Shown here: positions 25,537 to 33,741 of the stretch, piece by piece | How the letters are laid out: each line of letters opens with the position of its first letter | Position numbering within the stretch: the first letter of the stretch is position 1 | Source of the DNA: Clostridia bacterium | GTDB lineage: Bacteria; Bacillota; Clostridia; Lachnospirales; Cellulosilyticaceae | Direction: 5' to 3' | NCBI GenBank assembly: GCA_029239755.1 | Contig: JARBUI010000015.1 | Coordinates: forward strand, 1-64,000 | DNA length: 64,000 nucleotides | Translations under genes and position numbers: made by a program | The notes under the pieces: model-generated | Database searches by the model: none | Told to the model about the DNA's origin: nothing | The model's input: only the letters and a program-made list of their open reading frames with translations

Positions 25537-27109
25537 GATACTCATTGTTGATGATGAATCTATTGAGCGGGATGCTATTAAGTTTATATTAAAAAAAGAA
25601 GCACCATTTGAATTTGAACTTTTTGAAGCAGTAAATGGACAGGATGCTATTTCAAATGCTGCACTTCATTCACCTGATATTATTTTAATGGATATTCAGA
25701 TGCCAGGACTTAATGGGATTGAAGCTACCAAAGTTATAAAAAAGATATTGCAGGATAGTAAGATTATTTTTCTCACAGCCTATGATCAGTTTGACTATGC
25801 CCATGAAGCCATAAAATTGGGTGTTCAGGACTTTATTCTAAAACCTGCAACGAATGAACGTTTTATAGAGGTTATTAGGAAAACGGTTGAGGTTCTTAAA
25901 TCTGAAAAAGAACAAAAGCTGCGTAAAGAAGAAATGAAGTCCAAACTTGAGCAAGTCACTAAGTATTTAGAAAATGAATTTCTTACCTCTCTTATTAATG
26001 GAGATATTGAGGAGGGTCAAGGTAAAGAGTACTTAGAATTTAACAGAGTCAATTTTAAATGGGGAATGGGCATTGTTATTAGTACAAAAGCAGATCCGGA
26101 AGCCGTACCATCTATGCTGCGCTTACAAATGCTTAGAAAAAGGTTTTTAGAAAAATTAGAGACGAGACTTAATATGATGGTAAATCATAAATATTCCATT
26201 ATACTTAAAGATTATATTTATCTTTTCGTTTTAGGAGATACCCAAAATGAACTTCTGCAAGTTCAGCAAAAAATCAGAGAAGCCATTAATGAAATAAGTA
26301 CTTCTTTTGCCAAAGAGCATCAATTTTATGCTGATTTTGGTATTGGAGACCCATGCAATAAGCTCGACTGTTTGTGGAAATCTTTTTGGTCCGCAAAGGG
26401 GAATTGCAATAAACGCCAGCCTATAAAAGAGTCTATAAGCGAGCAGCATTTAAAGGCTTTGGTTAAAAGTTTAAATGATCAAGATGAAGCCAGCTTTACC
26501 CGCTATATTGAACTTGTTTTTAATGATATTTCTCAACCCTCACAAACGATTGAGCATTTGCGTATCAAACTCTATGAGCAGTTTATTCTTATCAGGGACT
26601 GGCTTTCTGATAAAATCCTTGACGCCCCGCTGCATACCTTCGATCTTTTTAACCAAACCATGCAAATTAACACTGAACATGAGGCGAAATGCTTACTAAG
26701 GGACTTTTGTCATCAATATATGGAGAAGATTAATAAGCAAAAAACAGATAAGTCTTCCATTATTTTAGATCAACTGATTGTTTATATTAATATGCACTAC
26801 GCAGAAAACCTAACCCTCGATCAGCTTTCTTCTGTATGTTATTTAAGTCCAAGCTATATTAGTAAGGTGTTTAAAAAACATCTTAATACTAACTTTATTG
26901 ATTATTTAAGCTCGGTGAGAATTAGAGTTGCCAAACGTTTAATGAAAAATCCAGAACTTTCTATGAAGGAAATCAGCTCTGAAATAGGATATGTTGATCC
27001 GAATTATTTTACAAGAGTTTTTAAAAAGTATGAAGGCATAACACCTTCGGAATATCGCAGCAAGTTTTATGCTTATGAGAGTTTCCAAAAGGGGGATGAA
27101 GACAATTAA
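25523..27109 (+). CDS. Response regulator, YesN/AraC type
   Basis: A 528-residue regulator with an N-terminal receiver domain (phosphoacceptor Asp57 in IILMDIQMPG; Lys in LKPA), a long middle region with coiled-coil character, and a C-terminal AraC helix-turn-helix pair (LTLDQLSSVCYLSPSYISKVFKK; IGYVDPNYFTRVFKKYEG). Phosphorylation by the kinase at 24040 should switch on a nearby promoter, most likely the TRAP operon at 28371. The ATG at 25523 is 10 nt from GAAAGGA, and upstream in-frame codons overlap the kinase further. It overlaps the next gene by 14 bases. Confidence 0.92.
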   Translation: MEKYKILIVDDESIERDAIKFILKKEAPFEFELFEAVNGQDAISNAALHSPDIILMDIQMPGLNGIEATKVIKKILQDSKIIFLTAYDQFDYAHEAIKLGVQDFILKPATNERFIEVIRKTVEVLKSEKEQKLRKEEMKSKLEQVTKYLENEFLTSLINGDIEEGQGKEYLEFNRVNFKWGMGIVISTKADPEAVPSMLRLQMLRKRFLEKLETRLNMMVNHKYSIILKDYIYLFVLGDTQNELLQVQQKIREAINEISTSFAKEHQFYADFGIGDPCNKLDCLWKSFWSAKGNCNKRQPIKESISEQHLKALVKSLNDQDEASFTRYIELVFNDISQPSQTIEHLRIKLYEQFILIRDWLSDKILDAPLHTFDLFNQTMQINTEHEAKCLLRDFCHQYMEKINKQKTDKSSIILDQLIVYINMHYAENLTLDQLSSVCYLSPSYISKVFKKHLNTNFIDYLSSVRIRVAKRLMKNPELSMKEISSEIGYVDPNYFTRVFKKYEGITPSEYRSKFYAYESFQKGDEDN

Positions 27110-28094
27110 AAGGTTAATCATAGTCGTAATAGGGCTTTTAATTTTTGGGGGCTGTCAAAGCCACATATCTAAACAAGAAAAAAGTAAACCGGCAGTCTAT
27201 TTTAGATTAGCGGAGATTCATCCTCCAGATCATCCAACAACCCAAGCGGATAACGAATTTGCACGCTTAGTACAAGAAAGAACAAACGGGCGTGTTGTTA
27301 TTAAAGTTTATGATAGTCAAAAGCTGGGTCCTGAAATGGAAGTTTTAGATCAAATTCAGTTTGGGGCTATAGACTTTGCTAGAGTAAGTACGGGAACAGT
27401 AGCAGAAATTTCTCCTCAGCTTAATGTGCTTCAGCTTCCTTACATTTATCGAGATAGTTACCATATGTGGCGGGTATTAAACAGTGAGGTAGGCGATTTT
27501 TTCCTAGAAAGTATTAAAGATAAAAAGCTTATTGGCCTAACTTGGTATGATGCGGGGGCGCGCAATTTTTATAATAGCGTAAGAGAAATAAGGAACCTAG
27601 ATGATTTGGAAGGACTGAAGGTCAGGGTTATGGAGAGTCAGCTTTTGGTAGATATGGCAAAAGCCTTGGGGACATACGTTATCCCTATGTCTTATGGAGA
27701 AGTATATAGTGCTATGCAAAGGGGCGTTATTGATGCTGCAGAAAATAATTATCCTAGTTATGATACCTCTCTCCATTATGAAGTTGCAAAATATTATACG
27801 GTAGATGAGCATGTAAGAATACCAGAAATATTAATTGCGAGCCAAAAAATACAAGATCGTATAGCAGAGGCAGATTTAGAAATCATTAAAGCCTGTGCCA
27901 AGGAATCTCAAGCGTTTCAAAGAGAAAAATGGCTTATCAAGGAAAAAGAATCCGAACTGAAGCTGAAAAAGGCTGGCGTTATCATAACTGAGATAGAAAG
28001 CCGTAGTGAGTTTGAAGAAGCTGTCAGGCCCCTGTATGACCAATATGCCAGCAGCTACTTAGAGATTATTAAGCAAATTCAAGAGATGGAATAA
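27096..28094 (+). CDS. TRAP-type solute-binding lipoprotein (DctP family) encoded with a two-component system
   Basis: A 332-residue protein with a lipoprotein signal peptide (LLIFGGC, Cys20) and a DctP fold. The carboxylate-binding Arg lies in LEGLKVRVMES, and SYGEVYSAMQRGVIDAAENN is a family hallmark. It is encoded with the kinase and response regulator rather than with DctQ/DctM, so it may present ligand to the sensor kinase instead of, or besides, feeding a transporter. Unlike the other binding proteins here, it has only about 12 residues between lipid anchor and domain. The GGGGG just before ATG 27096 is very close; ATG 27075 and 27069 are alternatives, but the signal peptide fits 27096. 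Confidence 0.88.
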   Translation: MKTIKRLIIVVIGLLIFGGCQSHISKQEKSKPAVYFRLAEIHPPDHPTTQADNEFARLVQERTNGRVVIKVYDSQKLGPEMEVLDQIQFGAIDFARVSTGTVAEISPQLNVLQLPYIYRDSYHMWRVLNSEVGDFFLESIKDKKLIGLTWYDAGARNFYNSVREIRNLDDLEGLKVRVMESQLLVDMAKALGTYVIPMSYGEVYSAMQRGVIDAAENNYPSYDTSLHYEVAKYYTVDEHVRIPEILIASQKIQDRIAEADLEIIKACAKESQAFQREKWLIKEKESELKLKKAGVIITEIESRSEFEEAVRPLYDQYASSYLEIIKQIQEME

Positions 28095-28172
28095 TATAAG
28101 TCTTTGGACGAAATAATGCTATTATTGCAAGATCGTCTTGCTGTAGTTTAAGAAATAGCAGGCTGTTTTTAA

Positions 28173-28251
28173 AAGTATATAAGATAGTCATGCTGATAAC
28201 CAGATTATTTATTGTGGGCTAAAAACATTTTTTGTATCATAAGTATATAAG
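28173..28251 (+). repeat. Two AAGTATATAAG direct repeats before the TRAP operon
   Basis: The 11-mer AAGTATATAAG occurs at 28173-28183 and 28241-28251, 68 nt apart, in the 276-nt region before the TRAP operon. TAGTATATAAG stands in the leader of the upstream two-component operon (23977-23987), and an exact copy lies before the DUF2291 gene (17314-17324). The pair could be response-regulator sites or -10-like promoter elements. Confidence 0.35.
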
Positions 28252-28370
28252 CTAGAACATTGGTGTTTAATTATTGAATAAACAGCAGTGTTTTGTGGAA
28301 GACTTCAGTTGTAATGTAACAGAGTTATATTAAACAACAAGTTTATCCGTATATTTATAGGAGGGGTAGT

Positions 28371-29453
28371 ATGAATAAGAAAATAGCAGCAATATTATTA
28401 AGTGGTTTATTAGCAGTTTCATTTTCAGGTTGTGGTCTGAAATCACCAGAGGCACCAGCACCAACGGCGCCAGCAGCAACAGAAGAAGCAAAGCCAGAAG
28501 AAACAAAGCCAGCAGAAGAGGCAACAGCAGCAGAACCAGAGGTTACTCTTGTATATGCAGAAGTTAATCCACTAGATACTATTGTTGGACAAACAGATAC
28601 TTTCTTCCAAGAAAAAGTTGCAGAACTTTCAGGTGGAAAGATTAAGATTGATGTTCAGGCAAGCGGCGTTTTAGGATCAGAAAATGATGTACTTGATGCT
28701 ATGCTTGGCGGAGGCGGAACAATTGATATGTCTCGTATCTCAGCGTTTGGTCTTACAAGCTACGGCGGAGAAAAATCAAAATTGCTTTCTATTCCTTATA
28801 CATTTGTAAACCGTGAGCATTTCTGGAATTTTGCTACATCTGATTTAGCACCTGAATTCCTTGTAGAGCCACATGAGAATGGCAGCGGTGTAAGAGGTTT
28901 ATTCTATGGAGAAGAAGGTTTTCGTCATTTCTTTACAGTTAAACCAGTTAACAAACTTGAAGATTTAAAAGGTATGAAACTTAGAGTAGCAAATGACCCT
29001 ATCATGAATGGTATGGTAGAAGGACTTGGTGCTTCACCTACAGTTGTATCTTTCGGTGAACTTTATTCTGCACTTCAAACAGGGGTAGTAGATGGTGCAG
29101 AGCAACCTATCGCTAACTACAAATCAAATGCATTCCAAGAAGTTGCACCAAACATGATTCTTGATGGTCATACACTTGGCGCAATCCAAGTAATTATTAC
29201 AGATGAGGCTTGGGATGGACTTACAGAAGAGCAACAAAAGATTCTTATGGAAGCTGGTAAATTAGCATCAGAATTTAACAGACAAATTTCTGAAGAAGCT
29301 GAAAATAAAGTATTAGAAGAGTTAAAAGCAGGCGGTACTAATATTGTAGAAGTTAAGGACATCGCACCTTGGCAAGCAGCAGTTAAAGCTACAATTGAGT
29401 CTGCATCAAAAGACAATGCTGAACTGTATCAAAAAATTCTTGACATGAAATAA
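28371..29453 (+). CDS. dctP: TRAP transporter solute-binding lipoprotein (DctP)
   Basis: A 360-residue exported lipoprotein (lipobox SFSGC, Cys21) with an Ala/Pro/Glu-rich linker to about residue 55, then the DctP fold. The ligand-carboxylate Arg is in LKGMKLRVAND, and SFGELYSALQTGVVDGAEQP is conserved. It is the capture component for the DctQ/DctM genes that follow. TRAP proteins favour carboxylates; the kdgF gene at the end of this operon suggests an unsaturated uronate or galacturonate. AGGAGGGG lies before the ATG. A hairpin follows the gene. Confidence 0.93.
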   Translation: MNKKIAAILLSGLLAVSFSGCGLKSPEAPAPTAPAATEEAKPEETKPAEEATAAEPEVTLVYAEVNPLDTIVGQTDTFFQEKVAELSGGKIKIDVQASGVLGSENDVLDAMLGGGGTIDMSRISAFGLTSYGGEKSKLLSIPYTFVNREHFWNFATSDLAPEFLVEPHENGSGVRGLFYGEEGFRHFFTVKPVNKLEDLKGMKLRVANDPIMNGMVEGLGASPTVVSFGELYSALQTGVVDGAEQPIANYKSNAFQEVAPNMILDGHTLGAIQVIITDEAWDGLTEEQQKILMEAGKLASEFNRQISEEAENKVLEELKAGGTNIVEVKDIAPWQAAVKATIESASKDNAELYQKILDMK

Positions 29454-29485
29454 GATTTACAAGCAGTATTATAGGCTGTTTTTAT

Positions 29486-29525
29486 AGGCACAGAGGAGGA
29501 TCAAAACCTTTGTGTCTAAATTTTT
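29486..29525 (+). terminator. Intra-operon hairpin after dctP
   Basis: AGGCACAGAGG pairs with CCTTTGTGTCT (G-T pairs allowed), followed by AAATTTTT, immediately before the dctQ ribosome binding site. It looks like a partial terminator that would lower dctQ/dctM expression relative to dctP. Confidence 0.65.
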
Positions 29526-29538
29526 AAGGAGGTAAGAT

Positions 29539-30063
29539 ATGCCTAGTATTTTTAACACAATTGATAAGATTAAACCTGCATATGATATGGTATATAAGGT
29601 CGTCCTTTTATTATGTAAGTTGCTTTTAGTAGTAGATATTGCCATTACTAGCATGGCAGTAGTTGGCAGATACACGCCAATTATTCCGGATCCAGCATGG
29701 AGTGAAGAGGTTGTTTTAACTTGTATGGCCTATATGGCAGTTCTTTCTGCGGCTTTAGCCATTAGAAGAGGGGCACATATTCGTATGACAGCATTTGATA
29801 GTTATTTACCTAAGAAGGTGGTAACTTCTCTAGATATCCTTTCAGATCTTGCAGTTTTTGCACTTGCTGTAGTGATGATAGTAGTAGGATGGAAATATGC
29901 AACAGTAATCGGTGGAAGAGGATCTTATGTAAGTATGCCAGGTGTTTCAAAGTTCTGGATGTATTTCCCGGTTCCCCTTGCTGGTATAGCTATGGTTATT
30001 TTTGAGATAGAGGCACTATATAATCACATTAAAGGACTTTTTGTAAAGGAGGGAAATAAATAA
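29539..30063 (+). CDS. dctQ: TRAP transporter small permease (DctQ)
   Basis: A 174-residue protein with four membrane segments, the DctQ topology. The family pattern PDPAWSEEVVLTCMAYMAVLSAALAIRRGAHIRM is visible from about residue 50. It is the small membrane subunit that pairs with DctM. AAGGAGGT precedes the ATG. Its stop overlaps the dctM start by one base. Confidence 0.93.
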   Translation: MPSIFNTIDKIKPAYDMVYKVVLLLCKLLLVVDIAITSMAVVGRYTPIIPDPAWSEEVVLTCMAYMAVLSAALAIRRGAHIRMTAFDSYLPKKVVTSLDILSDLAVFALAVVMIVVGWKYATVIGGRGSYVSMPGVSKFWMYFPVPLAGIAMVIFEIEALYNHIKGLFVKEGNK

Positions 30064-31355
30064 TGAGTGCTGAAGGTATGGCAATATTGATTTTGCTCGG
30101 TAGTTTTTTCGTCATGGTATTTTTAAGATTTCCTATTGCTTATGCAGTAGCGCTTTCAGCTTTATTTTCTCTTTTGTACCAAGGACTTCCGCTTGCAACT
30201 ATTGCGCAGCAGATGGTAAAAGGGATTAGTTCTTTCAGTCTTATGGCAGTGCCTTTCTTTATTACAATGGGAGTGCTCATGGGATCAGGCGGGATCTCTG
30301 AAAAACTGATTGCACTGGCGAATGCTTGTGTTGGCTGGATGCGAGGAGGTATGGCGATGGTAAATATCGTTGCATCATACTTCTTTGGAGGCATTTCAGG
30401 TTCTGCAGCAGCAGATACTGCATCTCTTGGTAGTATCTTAATTCCTATGATGGTAGAAGAAGGATACGATGATGACTTTTCAACAGCGGTTACCATTACT
30501 TCATCCTGCGAAGGACTTTTGGTTCCACCAAGTCATAACATGGTTATTTATGCAACTACTGCAGGTGGTATTTCTGTAGGAAGCCTTTTCCTTGCAGGTT
30601 ATCTGCCAGCTGCAATACTAGCGGTATCCTTAATGATAGGCTCTTATATCATTTCTGTTAAGAGAAACTATCCAAAAGGGGCACCATTCAGCTTAAAGAA
30701 TCTATTAAGGCAACTTAGTGTTTCGTTTTGGGCGCTTGCAGCTGTTCTAATCGTTGTAGTAGGTGTAGTTGGAGGAGTTTTCACAGCTACAGAATCGGCA
30801 GCTATTGCAGTTATTTATAGTTTAATTGTAAGTGTATTTATTTATAAAGGGCTTGACTGGAAAGGTGTTTGGCGAGTTCTTGGAGATTGTGTGGATACAC
30901 TCGCTATCGTACTTATTCTGATTGCAACGTCTAGCATCTTTGGATTCTGTCTGACACGTTTGGGTGTTCCAACACTAGCCGCAAATGCAATTGTTACTCT
31001 TACAGATAATCCAATTCTTTTAGCAATACTTCTAAACGTTATCCTTTTAATTCTTGGATGTATTATGGATATGTCTCCAATTATACTAATTGCTACACCG
31101 ATTTTACTTCCAATTGCAACTTCAATCGGTATTGACCCTGTTCAGTTTGGTATTATGATGGTCTTAAACTGTGGTATTGGTCTTTTAACACCACCTGTTG
31201 GTGCGGTATTATTTATCGGTTCTGCAGTTTCTAAGGTATCGATGGAACGCGTTGTAAAAGCTACACTGCCATTTTATTTATGTATGATTATTACGCTTTT
31301 ACTTATTACCTTTATCCCAGGAATCAGTTTATGGATTCCAGCGTTATTTAGCTAG
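30063..31355 (+). CDS. dctM: TRAP transporter large permease (DctM)
   Basis: A 430-residue, highly hydrophobic protein of about twelve membrane segments. DctM landmarks include MVNIVASYFFGGISGSAAADTASLG near residue 100, the TATESAA segment and LNCGIGLLTPPVGAVLF. It forms the sodium- or proton-coupled channel. AGGAGGGAAA is upstream. It is closely related in pattern to the DctM at 35369. Confidence 0.95.
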   Translation: MSAEGMAILILLGSFFVMVFLRFPIAYAVALSALFSLLYQGLPLATIAQQMVKGISSFSLMAVPFFITMGVLMGSGGISEKLIALANACVGWMRGGMAMVNIVASYFFGGISGSAAADTASLGSILIPMMVEEGYDDDFSTAVTITSSCEGLLVPPSHNMVIYATTAGGISVGSLFLAGYLPAAILAVSLMIGSYIISVKRNYPKGAPFSLKNLLRQLSVSFWALAAVLIVVVGVVGGVFTATESAAIAVIYSLIVSVFIYKGLDWKGVWRVLGDCVDTLAIVLILIATSSIFGFCLTRLGVPTLAANAIVTLTDNPILLAILLNVILLILGCIMDMSPIILIATPILLPIATSIGIDPVQFGIMMVLNCGIGLLTPPVGAVLFIGSAVSKVSMERVVKATLPFYLCMIITLLLITFIPGISLWIPALFS

Positions 31356-31363
31356 AGACAACT

Positions 31364-31834
31364 ATGAAATATAAGTTTACTTATCAAACAACAGCTTTGG
31401 ATCTTTGGCAGTTATCCATGTACGGGATTTATGGATCAATGGCAGGGTTATGTAATGTTATATTTACTGTTGCCATGGTACTGCTAAGTACAAAGCTTTG
31501 GGAAGATGCAAGCATCTTTGTGAAAATGTTTTTGGTTATCGGAATCTGTTTATTCACGGTTATTCAGCCTTTAGCTATTTATATGCGAGCAAAAAGACAG
31601 GCGCTGCGTCTTCCTAAAGATATGAAGATAGAGTTTGACGATAAAGGCATCCATATAAAAACTGAAAAGCAAAGTTCAGATTTGAAATGGAGTACGATAA
31701 AAGGTATATCAAAAAAACCGACTATGGTGGTTATTCGTTCAACGACTAAACATGGCTTTGTACTAACGAATAAGGTTTTGGGAAAACAAAAAGAAGCCTT
31801 ATATAACTATGTAGTTTCAAAGATTCAAGGTTGA
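31364..31834 (+). CDS. YcxB-like membrane protein
   Basis: A 156-residue protein with two membrane segments (about 20-40 and 48-72) and a C-terminal cytoplasmic domain of YcxB type (MKIEFDDKGIHIKTEKQSSDLKWSTIKGI). It begins 9 nt after dctM with a weak ribosome binding site (AGAGAC), so translation may depend on the upstream gene. No function is known for the family, and its presence in a TRAP operon is not explained. Confidence 0.75.
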   Translation: MKYKFTYQTTALDLWQLSMYGIYGSMAGLCNVIFTVAMVLLSTKLWEDASIFVKMFLVIGICLFTVIQPLAIYMRAKRQALRLPKDMKIEFDDKGIHIKTEKQSSDLKWSTIKGISKKPTMVVIRSTTKHGFVLTNKVLGKQKEALYNYVVSKIQG

Positions 31835-31866
31835 AAGAGGATATAATTATCTATTATATAAAGATG

Positions 31867-31907
31867 AAGCTGTATTTACAGAATATGTATTTACGGCTTT
31901 GTTTTTG
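31867..31907 (+). terminator. Weak terminator or attenuator before kdgF
   Basis: AAGCTGTA (31867-31874) pairs with TACGGCTT (31892-31899; one G-T), followed by TGTTTTTG. It stands between the YcxB-like gene and the kdgF gene and may reduce or separate their transcription. Confidence 0.55.
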
Positions 31908-32009
31908 ATATGACCAGCATGTGTAAAATTTTATATAGACATTGTTTTGGGGATTGTATGTGTTTTTATAAGCCTTGCTAAGAAATTTAGACTATGAGGA
32001 GGAGAAATT

Positions 32010-32339
32010 ATGGTAATTAAAGAAAATGATGCAAAAGTAACTGTTTTAAATGACCTTGCAACACGTACCTTAATGGTTCATAATGATAAATTAATGATGG
32101 TTCGTTTTGATTTTAAAAAAGGTGGTATTGGTGAGCCACATAGCCATGACGTTCATGATCAAGTAGGCTATATTTTGTCAGGAAAATTTGAGCTTATGTG
32201 CAATGGTGAGACGACAATTGTAACCGCTGGAGATTCTTATGTAGCGAATCCTGGTGTTGTTCATGGGGTTGTTGCCCTAGAAGATGGTGCAATATTAGAT
32301 GTCTTTACGCCTATTAGGGATGAATTTATTCCTAATTAA
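32010..32339 (+). CDS. kdgF: KdgF-like cupin, unsaturated-uronate linearising enzyme
   Basis: A 109-residue single-domain cupin with metal ligands His44, His46, Gln51 and His85 (GEPHSHDVHDQVGYILSG; PGVVHGV). The C-terminal ILDVFTPIRDEF holds Asp97, Phe99 and Arg103, at the positions recalled as catalytic in Yersinia KdgF. KdgF converts cyclic 4,5-unsaturated galacturonate to the linear 5-keto-4-deoxyuronate that KduI uses. Placement after a TRAP operon, 10 kb from kduI-kduD, links the transporter to pectin-derived unsaturated uronates. GAGGAGGAG precedes the ATG. Confidence 0.82.
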   Translation: MVIKENDAKVTVLNDLATRTLMVHNDKLMMVRFDFKKGGIGEPHSHDVHDQVGYILSGKFELMCNGETTIVTAGDSYVANPGVVHGVVALEDGAILDVFTPIRDEFIPN

Positions 32340-32412
32340 TTTTTATCTCTAGGATATTATTTTTTATTGAAGTCATAGTACATGAAAACTTTATTAAACA
32401 AAATAAAACAAC

Positions 32413-32442
32413 AGGCAGACCTTAAGAGGTCTGCCTTATTTA
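32413..32442 (+). terminator. Rho-independent terminator after kdgF
   Basis: AGGCAGACCT pairs perfectly with AGGTCTGCCT over TAAG, followed by TATTT. Confidence 0.85.
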
Positions 32443-32531
32443 GTTTACAGATTATTTAAGCATTATTTATAGATAATTTAAAAATTTTTGGTAAATAACT
32501 ACTATATTTTGTAATTTTATAAAAAAAATAT

Positions 32532-32578
32532 TGTAATTGTCATAAAAATGATATAAAATTACAAAAAGAAAACGTTTT
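32532..32578. promoter_or_regulatory. Palindromes before the second LacI gene
   Basis: TGTAATT (32532-32538) and AATTACA (32557-32563) face each other, with an inner GTCAT/ATGAT dyad. AAAACGTTTT (32569-32578) is a perfect CG-centred palindrome typical of LacI-family or cre operators. Both lie 45-90 nt before the gene at 32623 and may mediate autoregulation. Confidence 0.5.
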
Positions 32579-32622
32579 AGTAAAAAGATTTAGTAAAAAG
32601 ATTTCTCTAGGAGGGGATTAAG

Positions 32623-33678
32623 ATAAAAGTTAATAGTAAACCCACACTTAAAGACATAGCTGAAAGATTGAATGTATCTGTGGGTACAGTACATAGAGCT
32701 ATTTATAATAAAGCAGGAGTAAGTGAAAAAGTAAGAGCAGCTATACTTGAGGAAGTTGAAAGGTGTAATTTCCAAGTAGATACAGCGGCATCAGTACTAA
32801 GGCGTAATGAAGTCAATATAGCTGTAGTTCTTCCAATCGCAACAGGCGAAGGGAGATATTTCTTTGAAAGCCTATGGGAGGGGGCAAAGGAGATTGAAAA
32901 AGAACTTAAGAAATCTAAGGTTAACTTTCATTTTATTCCAATGGAAAATGATATTAATGATCAAAATAGAGTACTTGCGAAGCTTTATGATGAAAATGCA
33001 GACCAGCTGCACGGGCTCTTAACCATTGCATGGGATGAAGATGGTGCAGTTGAATGGATTAATCGTTATTCCAATAGAGGGGTGCCTGTAGTATTAGTTA
33101 ACACAGATGCGAAAAATAGTAAGCGCATTTGCTATGTTGCAGCACCAAACCGTAAATCAGGCCAATTGGCAGGAGAGGCTATGTGCAAGTTTATAGGGAC
33201 TGGTACTGGGAAAATAGTAGTACTTGCTGGGAAAGAAAATATACATAGTCATAAGGTGTCTGTTGAAGGTTTTGAGAGTTATGTAAACGATTTTAAATCA
33301 GAGTGCGAAATGTTAAAAATATATGGGTTTGGGGAGCAAAAGCTTAAAGATAAATTAATTAAAATGCTGAAAGAAAATGGAGATGTTACAGGCATTTTTT
33401 CCTGTAATGCAAGAAATACTTATGTTTTATGTAAGGTTATAAAAAGTTTAAACTTATCAGGGAAAATCTCAGTTGTTGGAACAGATGTATTTAAGGAGAT
33501 TTTAGAGTTTTTTGATGATGGGACACTTACTGCATCTATTTATCAATACCCTAAACTCCAAGTCATGAAAGCACTCCAAATCTTATATGATTATATTGCA
33601 TTTAATACTGAATGCAATCCCATAGAGCAAGTACCTATTGGGCTTGTTATGAAAAGTAATTACGAATATTACTTATAA
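32623..33678 (+). CDS. LacI-family regulator with an apparent ATA start codon
   Basis: A 351-residue regulator. The helix-turn-helix needs residues encoded upstream of the first ATG, GTG or TTG: TLKDIAERLNVSVGTVHRAIY begins at 32644, while the first conventional start (TTG 32668) would remove the first helix. An in-frame TAG at 32608 limits the choice. AGGAGGGG (32609-32616) is ideally placed for ATA at 32623; ATT at 32617 is too close. The effector domain is of the sugar-binding Peripla_BP_4 type (VNIAVVLPIATGEGRYFFESLWEGAKE). It lies 63 nt before the TRAP operon and probably controls it. Confidence 0.82.
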   Translation: MKVNSKPTLKDIAERLNVSVGTVHRAIYNKAGVSEKVRAAILEEVERCNFQVDTAASVLRRNEVNIAVVLPIATGEGRYFFESLWEGAKEIEKELKKSKVNFHFIPMENDINDQNRVLAKLYDENADQLHGLLTIAWDEDGAVEWINRYSNRGVPVVLVNTDAKNSKRICYVAAPNRKSGQLAGEAMCKFIGTGTGKIVVLAGKENIHSHKVSVEGFESYVNDFKSECEMLKIYGFGEQKLKDKLIKMLKENGDVTGIFSCNARNTYVLCKVIKSLNLSGKISVVGTDVFKEILEFFDDGTLTASIYQYPKLQVMKALQILYDYIAFNTECNPIEQVPIGLVMKSNYEYYL

Positions 33679-33741
33679 TAAAGTTTTTTAAACTAAGCAG
33701 TTTAAAGATAAATATTTACACATTATGAGGAGGGTATTAGA

